Assembly: GCA_019419585.1 (NCBI GenBank)
Contig: DXZQ01000010.1
Location: 1 to 64,000, forward strand
Direction of reading: 5' to 3'
Length of the DNA: 64,000 nt
Source of the DNA: Collinsella sp.
Lineage (GTDB): Bacteria; Actinomycetota; Coriobacteriia; Coriobacteriales; Coriobacteriaceae
Made by a program: the position numbers and the translations under genes. Shown here in pieces: positions 25,439 through 32,592 of the stretch. The notes beneath the pieces were generated by a model. The model did not search any database. It was not told the origin of the DNA and saw only the letters and a program-made list of their open reading frames with translations. The stretch's first letter is position 1. Each line of letters starts with the position of its first letter.

Positions 25439-27154
25439 CTACGAGTGGACAACCACGCACAGGCCGACTTTGATGCAATCGTGCAGCGCCTTGGCATCGG
25501 CCAGGCGAAGGTTGATGCATCCGTGGCTGCCGCACCACTTGTAGGAGTTGGGATCGTCGAAACTCTTGTCGTTTTGCCACGTTGCATCGTGGAAGCCGAC
25601 CATGTTTCCCTCAAACGGCATCCAATAGCTGACCGGGCTCTCGTATTTGGGCTTGCTGGTCTCGGGGTCCTTGGCACCGATAAGCTTGCTGGCGCCATTG
25701 TTGCTGTTGATCTGCCATACGCCCTCGGGGGTGGCGTCCTCTCCCGGCTTGCCGGAGATAAAGTTGGCCTCCCACACGATATTGCCGCTCTCGTCGTAGT
25801 AGCGCGCGTGCTGCTCGGACAGATCGACATCGACGTATGCCTTCCAGTCGGGCTCTCCCTTTGCAGTAAAGGTGTCGGCCTTCTGGGAGTACTTGATCTC
25901 GATTTCGCCGGTCTGCTTGTTGTTAATGGCGTCCTCGACCTGCTTGGCGAGCGAGGTGCTGTCGATGGACCAACCAAAGTCGCCGCCTTCGACGGCGCAT
26001 TGCTTGCCATCGGCGCGCGTCCACCAGCGAGTGGAGCCCACGGTGTTAAAGCCGTTGGCGAGCTCGGCTGCCCAGCTGCTGATCTGCGACGTATCGAGCG
26101 TGGGGTTGGCCGGATCGGCAAAGCTGATCCACTGCAACACAGAGCTGCCATCAACCTTGCCGGCATCCTCGCCGTTGAGCTTGAGGGTCACGTTGACGCC
26201 CAGGAAGTTGTTGGCGGCATCGCATGCGGCCTGAATCTGATCATCGGTCAGCGTTCCATTGAGCGGCTCATAGGCATCGTTGCCGAGCTTGGAAAGGTCT
26301 ACGGTCTCGGACAGCGAGGCAAGCTCGAGCTCGGCATACTTAATGACATGCTCGCGGTCGAGTTTTTCGTTGGAGCGCGCCTTCTCGACGGTAAACTTGC
26401 CGGCCTGCTCGTCATAGGAGCTATTGGCCTCGAACGTGCCCGAACGCCCCTCGTTAAACTCGTCGATGGCGGCGCCCAGATCCTTCTCAAACTTCTTTTG
26501 GTCAAAAGTGTCGGAGAGCATGGACAGGTCGACGTCTTGATCAAGATCGACTTCGTTGGAGGTAGCGGTTGTTTTGGTCTTTCCGCTTAAGGATTCCACA
26601 AGGCGGACCGGCCATACAAAGGCTTCGTTGTGGCTGATGATCTCTTTTGCGGCAGCTTCGCCGTCGACGATGGGCTCATCGGACTCGGGCTGATACGTCC
26701 AGCTAAAGTCATCGCCTGTCACGGTGAGCTTATAGTGCTTCCATGCCGAGTTGACCTTGCTGGCGGCAGACGAAGCGTTGGAGAACGAGACGTCGACGCC
26801 GGCGATGGTGGTGTTGGGGTAGGCTAGCTGGGAAAACGCTACGACGCCTACGATATAGACAATGACGATAAGACCCAGGACGACAAAGAGCGTCGTCTTT
26901 TTGCCCGACTTATTGTTCTCGGCGGGTTTGCGCGCGGGGCCGCGATCGCCCTGAGCGTGCGTGGGAGGCTGCTTGGGCGCATTGCCGTTTGCCTGGCGCT
27001 GCTGACGTTGCTGGTTCGGGCGTTGGGAAGCGTTTGCCGCACCACGCTGCTGACCGTGACTCGGCGCGATAGGACGCGGCGACTGAACGCCACCGGTGTG
27101 CCTGCTCGGCTGCTGCGGATCGGGAATCAGTTGAGTTCGATCGTTTTGCGACAT
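25439..27154 (-). CDS. Membrane-anchored L,D-transpeptidase (YkuD)
   Basis: Cell-wall cross-linking enzyme. The ATG at 27154 is 10 bases from GAAGGA; an ATG three codons earlier is too close to it. A Gln/Pro-rich cytoplasmic tail of about 80 residues precedes a single helix (TTLFVVLGLIVIVYIVGVVA, about 88-107). A central region of about 110-440 resembles repeated peptidoglycan-binding (PG_binding_4) domains. The C-terminal YkuD domain contains GFHDATWQ and the catalytic motif GSHGCINLRL near residue 545. The Cys and His are in place, so it should be active outside the membrane. Confidence 0.92.
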   Translation of the reverse strand: MSQNDRTQLIPDPQQPSRHTGGVQSPRPIAPSHGQQRGAANASQRPNQQRQQRQANGNAPKQPPTHAQGDRGPARKPAENNKSGKKTTLFVVLGLIVIVYIVGVVAFSQLAYPNTTIAGVDVSFSNASSAASKVNSAWKHYKLTVTGDDFSWTYQPESDEPIVDGEAAAKEIISHNEAFVWPVRLVESLSGKTKTTATSNEVDLDQDVDLSMLSDTFDQKKFEKDLGAAIDEFNEGRSGTFEANSSYDEQAGKFTVEKARSNEKLDREHVIKYAELELASLSETVDLSKLGNDAYEPLNGTLTDDQIQAACDAANNFLGVNVTLKLNGEDAGKVDGSSVLQWISFADPANPTLDTSQISSWAAELANGFNTVGSTRWWTRADGKQCAVEGGDFGWSIDSTSLAKQVEDAINNKQTGEIEIKYSQKADTFTAKGEPDWKAYVDVDLSEQHARYYDESGNIVWEANFISGKPGEDATPEGVWQINSNNGASKLIGAKDPETSKPKYESPVSYWMPFEGNMVGFHDATWQNDKSFDDPNSYKWCGSHGCINLRLADAKALHDCIKVGLCVVVHS

Positions 27155-27263
27155 CGTATGCATATCCTTCGAATTTCGCCTTGCGGCTCATCGTGTTTTT
27201 ACTGGGCTTGCATTATAGCGATTGCCCTGCTGTTTGTGGTACGGAAACGGTGGCATTCAAAAG

Positions 27264-27285
27264 AGGTGGGACATTTGTCCCACCT
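27264..27285 (-). terminator. Terminator of sdaA
   Basis: AGGTGGGACA / TGTCCCACCT form a 22-bp palindrome followed on the minus strand by CTCTTTTG, 19 bases beyond the sdaA stop. Its TGGGACA core is shared with the ends of the large inverted repeat at 32459-32560. Confidence 0.65.
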
Positions 27286-27303
27286 TTGAGTCGTTCTTTG
27301 TCG

Positions 27304-28911
27304 CTATCCGCACACACCGCATTTTGCGCAGGCCGAAAGTGCGGCCGGAGCCTGCGCGATGCCGCCCTTTGCCGTTTCGCGCAGCGTGGCCGGCAACGCG
27401 TGGCCCACCGAGAGCATGACATGTGCCATCTGGTCAAACGGCACCAGGCTCTTAATGCCGGCGAGGGCGAGTTGTGCCGAGCTAAAGGCCGCTGCCACGC
27501 CGATGGCATTGCGGTTTTGGCAGGGCACCTCCACGAGGCCACCGACGGGGTCACAAACGAGGCCCAGCAGGTTACTCAGCGCGATGGAACTGGCGTCGAG
27601 CGCCTGCTCGGGCGTGCCTCCGAGCATCTGCACCAGCGCGGCGGCAGCCATGGCGGCGGCGCTTCCCACCTCGGCCTGGCAGCCGCCCTCGGCGCCGGCG
27701 ACGCAGGCGCTCGTGGTGAGGTTGAGGCCGATGGCGGCTGCGCAGTAGAGCGCGTCCATCACCTGCTCGTCGTCGAGCTGCAGGTGGTCGGCGAGTGCCA
27801 GCACACAGCCGGGGACGACGCCCGCGGATCCTGCCGTCGGAGCTGCGACGATTACGCCCATCGTGGCCGAGCGCTCGAGCACGGCCATGGCGCGGGCCAC
27901 GGCGTCAGTCTGGACGGCGCCCATTAAATTGGAGCTCAGGTCGTTGCGGCCGGTGGCATCGACAAGCTTGGCCTCGCCGCCGATAAGCCCGCCGAGCGAG
28001 CGCTGCGGATTGACGATAGGGGCCGTGGTCTCCTCGCGCATGACGTCGAGCACGCGGCGCATGGCGGCGACGGCGTGGGCCTCGCCGGTCAGACGCGCCT
28101 CGCGCAGGGCCATGACGGCGCCGATGCTGAGTCCCAGTTCCTCGCACGCATCGAGCAGCTGCTCGCCGTCGTCAAAGATTTCCTTTGCTGAGACGCCGGG
28201 GGAGAGCGACGAGGCAGAACCGGGGAGCTCGATAAAGGTCGCGTAATCGACATTGTCGAGCTTGCGCAGCATAGGGACGACGGTGTCGTCGGGTGCGCCG
28301 TCGGTCTCAAAGACGGAGTAGGCCTGGCCGCCCACCTCGGTGCGGTAGGTGCGGCAGAAGGCGATGTTCACGTGTACGTAGGCGAGCAGGTTCGTGAGCG
28401 CGGCGAGCACGCCGGGAACATCCTGGTGCGCCACGAAGAGCGTGGAGTACATGCCCGAGATGTCGACGCCGACGCCGTTAATGCGGCTGATGCGCATCTT
28501 GCCGCCGCCCAGGCTTTCACCGCGGACCTGTGCCGTGGCGCCCGTGTCGTCGACCATGTCGATGTCGACGGTGTTGGGGTGGATGGAGGCGTCGTCGCCC
28601 TTAATTTCAAAGTGATATTCGAGGCCCTGCTCGCGTGTGAGGTTGAAGGCCTGCTTGATGTTTTCATCATCGGTGTCGAGGCCTAGGATGCCCGCGACGA
28701 GTGCGCGATCGGTGCCGTGGCCGCGGTAGGTGTGAGCAAAGGAGTTCCACAGGCCAAAGGTGACCTTGGTGATGCGGCCTTCCAACAGGCTGGCGGCAAC
28801 TTGGGCGCAGCGCAGGGCGCCGGCGGTGTGCGATGAGCTGGGGCCGACCATGACGGGCCCCAGGATCTCGAATGCCGAGGTCGTAGCTAGTGTTTGCGGC
28901 TTGCCTGCCAT
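27304..28911 (-). CDS. sdaA: L-serine dehydratase, single-chain iron-sulfur type
   Basis: Deaminates L-serine to pyruvate with a 4Fe-4S cluster. The beta part (about 10-225) starts with ILGPVMVGPSSSHTAGALR and includes an ACT-like domain (LFVAHQDVPGVLAALTNLL). The alpha part (about 240-530) has the cluster region AGAEGGCQAEVGSAAAMA and CDPVGGLVEVPCQNRN. The 535-residue length equals the beta and alpha chains fused, as in SdaA of many anaerobes. A short Cys-containing tail (CAKCGVCG) is unusual and might bind metal. Confidence 0.92.
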   Translation of the reverse strand: MAGKPQTLATTSAFEILGPVMVGPSSSHTAGALRCAQVAASLLEGRITKVTFGLWNSFAHTYRGHGTDRALVAGILGLDTDDENIKQAFNLTREQGLEYHFEIKGDDASIHPNTVDIDMVDDTGATAQVRGESLGGGKMRISRINGVGVDISGMYSTLFVAHQDVPGVLAALTNLLAYVHVNIAFCRTYRTEVGGQAYSVFETDGAPDDTVVPMLRKLDNVDYATFIELPGSASSLSPGVSAKEIFDDGEQLLDACEELGLSIGAVMALREARLTGEAHAVAAMRRVLDVMREETTAPIVNPQRSLGGLIGGEAKLVDATGRNDLSSNLMGAVQTDAVARAMAVLERSATMGVIVAAPTAGSAGVVPGCVLALADHLQLDDEQVMDALYCAAAIGLNLTTSACVAGAEGGCQAEVGSAAAMAAAALVQMLGGTPEQALDASSIALSNLLGLVCDPVGGLVEVPCQNRNAIGVAAAFSSAQLALAGIKSLVPFDQMAHVMLSVGHALPATLRETAKGGIAQAPAALSACAKCGVCG

Positions 28912-28934
28912 ATGCGCTCCTGTTCTATCCCGTC

Positions 28935-29055
28935 GTTCCGAGGGCTTTGGTATTTGGTCGCCTGCTCTACAGTCCTGGCTCGCACGGAGGCCACATTAAG
29001 TGGCCTCCGGCTCGTGCGGAACTCGCGATCGACCAAATACCAAAGCCCTCGGAAC
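28935..29055. repeat. 121-bp nested inverted repeat with perfect 26-bp arms
   Basis: Outer arms at 28935-28960 and 29030-29055 are exact complements (beginning GTTCCGAGGGCTTTGG). Inside them lies another hairpin, CGCACGGAGGCCAC at about 28981-28994 pairing with GTGGCCTCCG and CGTGCG around 28999-29019. It fills most of the gap between sdaA and metK, upstream of sdaA. It could fold as a cruciform or long RNA hairpin. It has no coding potential and is a candidate miniature mobile element or regulatory leader. Confidence 0.8.
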
Positions 29056-29150
29056 TTAGGATACATGGTAGGGGCACGCTTGCTGCAAAATTCATCAGCT
29101 GGGAACCTATTCTGCGTCCCATGTCGACTCATCTTCGCCACCGGTTAATA

Positions 29151-29185
29151 AAAAAGAGGTACCGGTTGTTCCGGTACCTCTTTTT
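29151..29185 (-). terminator. Strong intrinsic terminator of metK
   Basis: AAAAAGAGGTACCGG, loop TTGTT, then CCGGTACCTCTTTTT: a perfect 15-bp stem with A/T tracts on both sides. It begins about 38 bases after the metK stop on the minus strand and can also terminate plus-strand transcription. Confidence 0.85.
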
Positions 29186-29222
29186 GGCGTGTTTCTATTT
29201 GGCTGTGGCTTTTCTCGTAAGC

Positions 29223-30503
29223 CTACAGGCCACAGGCTGCTTTGAGTTCTTCGACTCGGTCGGTTTTCTCCCAGGTGAAGTCGGCGTCTTCTCGGCCGAA
29301 GTGACCGTAGGCTGCCGTCTTTTCGTAGATGGGGCGACGCAGGTCTAGGTCGCGGATGATGGCGCCCGGGCGCAGGTCGAAGGTTTTCTCAACGGCCTCG
29401 ACAATCTTGTCCTCGGCAACATGCGCGGTACCGAAGGTGTCGACCATGATTGAGAGGGGCTTGGAAACGCCGATGGCGTAGGCAAGCTCGACTTCGCATC
29501 GGTCGGCCAGACCGGCGGCGACCACGTTCTTGGCGACCCAGCGCGCGGCATACGCGGCGGAGCGGTCAACCTTGGTGCAGTCCTTGCCGCTAAAGGCGCC
29601 ACCGCCGTGACGGCCGTAGCCGCCGTAGGTGTCGACGATGATCTTGCGGCCGGTCAGGCCCGTGTCGCCCATGGGGCCGCCTACGACAAAGCGACCGGTG
29701 GGGTTCACGTAGATGTCCGCGTTGTCCCACGGCATGTTCTCGGCAGCCATGACCGGGGTGATGACGTGCTCGATGAGGTCGGCCTTGATCTTGCCCATGT
29801 CCTCGATCTCGGCGGCATGCTGCGTAGAGATGACGATGGTCGTGACCTCGACGGGCTTGCCTTCCTCGTAGCGCACGGTGACCTGGGTCTTGCCGTCGGG
29901 ACGCAGATAGGCGAGGGTACCGTCATGACGCACGGCGGCCAGGCGCTCGGCCAGGCGGCTTGCCAGGTAGTGTGGCATGGGCATGAGGGTCTTGGTCTCG
30001 TTGGAGGCATAACCGAACATCATGCCCTGGTCGCCGGCACCGATCAGGTCGATCGGGTCGGTGGTAGCGCCGGTCTGGGTCTCGAAGGACTCGTCAACGC
30101 CCTGGGCGATATCGGGCGACTGCTCGTGGATGAGGCTCATAACGCCGCAGGTGTCGCAGTCAAAACCGAACTTGGCACGGTTGTAGCCAATGCGGCGGAT
30201 AACGCCGCGGGCGATTTCCTGTACGTCGACGTAGGCCTGGGTGCGAATCTCGCCGGCGACGATGACGGTGCCGGTGGTCACGAGGGTCTCGCAGGCGCAG
30301 CGGACGTTCTCCACGTTGGCAGGCACGCCGTTGGGGGCGATGTAGCCCTGCTCCTGGAGCTCTATTTCTTTGGCGAGGATTGCGTCGAGGACGGCGTCGC
30401 TGATCTGGTCAGCGATCTTATCGGGATGACCTTCGGTCACCGACTCCGACGTAAAAACAAAGGACCCGTGTTGGGGTGGAATGGAACGAAGTTCTTCTGA
30501 CAT
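29223..30503 (-). CDS. metK: S-adenosylmethionine synthetase
   Basis: Makes SAM from methionine and ATP; SAM is also the methyl donor for the cobalamin genes of this window. Typical motifs are FTSESVTEGHPDKIADQISD at the N-terminus, GAGDQGMMFGYA near 155 and GGYGRHGGGAFSGKD near 300. The 426-residue length is slightly above the usual 390-400 because of a short N-terminal extension and small inserts. The ATG at 30503 is preceded by GAAAGGA. Confidence 0.95.
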   Translation of the reverse strand: MSEELRSIPPQHGSFVFTSESVTEGHPDKIADQISDAVLDAILAKEIELQEQGYIAPNGVPANVENVRCACETLVTTGTVIVAGEIRTQAYVDVQEIARGVIRRIGYNRAKFGFDCDTCGVMSLIHEQSPDIAQGVDESFETQTGATTDPIDLIGAGDQGMMFGYASNETKTLMPMPHYLASRLAERLAAVRHDGTLAYLRPDGKTQVTVRYEEGKPVEVTTIVISTQHAAEIEDMGKIKADLIEHVITPVMAAENMPWDNADIYVNPTGRFVVGGPMGDTGLTGRKIIVDTYGGYGRHGGGAFSGKDCTKVDRSAAYAARWVAKNVVAAGLADRCEVELAYAIGVSKPLSIMVDTFGTAHVAEDKIVEAVEKTFDLRPGAIIRDLDLRRPIYEKTAAYGHFGREDADFTWEKTDRVEELKAACGL

Positions 30504-30525
30504 GATTGTCCTTTCAAAAACGTGT

Positions 30526-30552
30526 CCCGGCGACCGTTACCATTCCGCCGGG
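30526..30552 (-). other. Hairpin in the metK leader
   Basis: CCCGGCG (30526-30532) pairs with CGCCGGG (30546-30552) across 13 bases just upstream of the metK ribosome site. It does not match the SAM-I or SAM-II consensus, so only a generic leader hairpin is called. Confidence 0.4.
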
Positions 30553-30614
30553 CTCTCTATGCAAGGGCACATCATAGCGCGTAAATCAAACATTCACACC
30601 CTTTCCGCACCTAC

Positions 30615-30819
30615 TCATTGGGGACGGACTTAAATGACCAGCCAATAGGAGCACTCTTACGGCACCTGGGGACGTTCCTTATGTGTCGGCACTTGGGGAC
30701 GGTCCTTTTCTGCCGGCAGTTTAGGAACGTCCCCAAGTGACGGCAGTTTGGGACACTCCTGTTCAGTTAGCTTCGAAGAACGTCCCCAACGAATGGTCAT
30801 TTAAGTCTGTCCCCAATGA
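30615..30819. repeat. 205-bp MITE-like element with 26-bp terminal inverted repeats
   Basis: Terminal arms at 30615-30640 and 30794-30819 match as inverted repeats in 25 of 26 positions (starting TCATTGGGGACGGACTTAAA). Inside, further GGGGACGTTCC/GGAACGTCCCC and ACTTGGGGACG/CGTCCCCAAGT pairs form a nested hairpin around 30690-30740. There is no ORF. It lies between divergent metK and gltX. The repeated GGGGACG(T/G)TCC modules suggest a non-autonomous mobile element or a composite palindromic repeat. Confidence 0.75.
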
Positions 30820-30859
30820 CTAGGTCGGTGCCCTTTGTGCGGAGGTTGCTTTGATGCTT

Positions 30860-30865
30860 TATACT
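30860..30865 (+). promoter_or_regulatory. Probable -10 element for gltX
   Basis: TATACT lies 41 bases before the gltX start, in the only gap between the repeat element and the gene. A TTGTGC about 19 bases upstream is a poor -35, so this is a tentative call. Confidence 0.4.
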
Positions 30866-30905
30866 GGTGCGGTTAGACATCCATCCTGCAATCGAGGAGA
30901 TTTCC

Positions 30906-32381
30906 ATGGCATCAGACGTTCGCGTCCGCTTTGCACCCTCACCGACGGGCAAGCTGCACATCGGCGGCGCCCGCACCGCTATCTATAACTGGGCTTTCGC
31001 CCGTGCTAACGGCGGCACGTTCATCCTGCGCATCGACGACACCGATCCCACCCGCTCCACCGACGAGAACACGCAGATCATCCTGCGCGCCATGCGTTGG
31101 CTGGGCCTGGACTGGGACGAGGGTCCCGAGGTAGGCGGCGACTTTGGCCCCTACGCCCAGACCGAGCGCCTGGACCTGTACAAGCAGGCCGCCCAGAAAC
31201 TTTGGGACGAGGGCAAGGCCTATCCCTGCTTCTGCACCAAGGAGCAGCTCGACGCCGACCGCAAGGCCGCGCAGGAGCGCAAGGACCCCTTCCAGGGCTA
31301 TCAGCGTCGTTGCCGCGATCTTGATCCCGAGGAGGCCCGCCGCCGCATCGAGGCCGGCGAGTCCTACGTCCTGCGCATCAAGGTGCCCGAGGACCGCGGC
31401 GACGTCGTCATCCACGACGCCGTTCACGGCGAGGTGACCTTCGACGCCAAGGAGCTCGACGACTTCGTCATCTTCCGCTCCGACGGCACGCCCACGTATA
31501 ACTTCGCGACCGTCGTCGACGACGCCATGATGAAGATCACCCACGTCATCCGCGGCGACGACCATCTGTCCAACACCCCGCGCCAGGTCATGGTCTACGA
31601 GGCCCTCGGTGCGCCCGTGCCCACGTTCGCCCACATCTCCATGATCCTGGGCGCCGACGGCAAGAAGCTCTCCAAGCGCCACGGCGCCACCTCGGTGGAG
31701 GAGTACCGCGACGCCGGCTACCTGTCCGACGCCTTCGTCAACTATCTGGCGCTGCTCGGCTGGTCGCTCGACGGCGAGACCACGATCATCCCGCGCGATG
31801 TCCTGGCCAGCAAGTTCTCGCTCGATCGCATCTCCAAGAACCCGGCGACCTTCGACCCCAAGAAACTCGACTGGGTCAACGCCGAGTACATCAACGGCTT
31901 GTCCGATGCCCAGTTTGCCGACGAGATCATGGTCCCCGAACTGCACGAGGCAGGCCTCATCGAGGGTAACGTCGAGTACGGCGAGGACTGGATTGATGCG
32001 CTTGCCGCCATCGTCAAGCCGCGCACCAAGATGCCGGCCGACGCCGTGACCGTTGCCGCTCCCATCTTTGCTACGGCCGAGACGCTCGAGTATGACGAGA
32101 AATCCGTTAACAAGGGCCTGGCCAAGGAAGGCATGGGCGCCATTCTGGACGCCGCCAAGGCCGTGCTCGAGGGCGTGGACGAGTGGACTGCCGAGGCCAT
32201 CGACGCCGCGCTTGAGCCGCTGCCCGAGCAGATGGACCTCAAGAAGCGCGTGGTGTTCCAGGCCGTGCGCGTCGCCGTCTGCGGCAACATGGTGAGCCCC
32301 CCGCTGGGCGAGACCATGGCGCTCGTCGGCCGCGACGACTGCCTGGCACGCATCGACCGCGCCCGCACGATGGCGCTATAG
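30906..32381 (+). CDS. gltX: Glutamate-tRNA ligase
   Basis: Class I aminoacyl-tRNA synthetase charging tRNA-Glu. The nucleotide-binding motifs are RFAPSPTGKLHIGGARTAIY (HIGH-type) at the N-terminus and KKLSKRHGATSVEEYR (KMSKS-type) near 255. Length 491 residues, normal. The ATG at 30906 was selected over an earlier in-frame codon because GAGGAG lies just upstream. Codon use is strongly C-ending, as expected for a highly expressed gene. Confidence 0.95.
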   Translation: MASDVRVRFAPSPTGKLHIGGARTAIYNWAFARANGGTFILRIDDTDPTRSTDENTQIILRAMRWLGLDWDEGPEVGGDFGPYAQTERLDLYKQAAQKLWDEGKAYPCFCTKEQLDADRKAAQERKDPFQGYQRRCRDLDPEEARRRIEAGESYVLRIKVPEDRGDVVIHDAVHGEVTFDAKELDDFVIFRSDGTPTYNFATVVDDAMMKITHVIRGDDHLSNTPRQVMVYEALGAPVPTFAHISMILGADGKKLSKRHGATSVEEYRDAGYLSDAFVNYLALLGWSLDGETTIIPRDVLASKFSLDRISKNPATFDPKKLDWVNAEYINGLSDAQFADEIMVPELHEAGLIEGNVEYGEDWIDALAAIVKPRTKMPADAVTVAAPIFATAETLEYDEKSVNKGLAKEGMGAILDAAKAVLEGVDEWTAEAIDAALEPLPEQMDLKKRVVFQAVRVAVCGNMVSPPLGETMALVGRDDCLARIDRARTMAL

Positions 32382-32404
32382 TAGACGCGTAAACGCATGT
32401 ATCC

Positions 32405-32437
32405 GAGCCCCGTTCACCCCGAGCGGGGCTCTTGTTT
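32405..32437 (+). terminator. Terminator of gltX
   Basis: GAGCCCCG (32405-32412) pairs with CGGGGCTC (32424-32431), followed by TTGTTTCT, 23 bases after the gltX stop. Confidence 0.8.
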
Positions 32438-32458
32438 CTGTACCGATGAGTGGGTTGC

Positions 32459-32560
32459 TGGGACAAAATAATCAGTAGTGTTTGTCCCATATTCGAGCGA
32501 CGCAACGAGCTCAACACTCGTATCGGCCATGGGACAAACACTACTGATTATTTTGTCCCA
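32459..32560. repeat. Perfect 32-bp inverted repeat (TGGGACAAA ends)
   Basis: Arms 32459-32490 and 32529-32560 are exact complements over 32 bases; the loop is 38 bases. Each arm is itself bounded by TGGGACAAA and TTTGTCCCA, so the element is a palindrome of palindromes. It sits between the gltX terminator and the priA start and has no coding capacity. Likely a miniature mobile element, or a regulatory hairpin in the priA leader. Confidence 0.85.
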
Positions 32561-32592
32561 CCCCTTTCAGGTCCGTTCGTTAGAGGTGGTGT

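Noticed and set aside
30504..30614. A SAM riboswitch upstream of metK
   Set aside because: Only a simple 7-bp hairpin is present; the conserved SAM-I, SAM-II, SAM-III or SAM-IV core sequences were not found by eye.
30615..30819. CRISPR-like array because of repeated GGGGACG units
   Set aside because: The units are inverted relative to each other and irregularly spaced, no cas genes are near, and the whole region folds as one palindrome.
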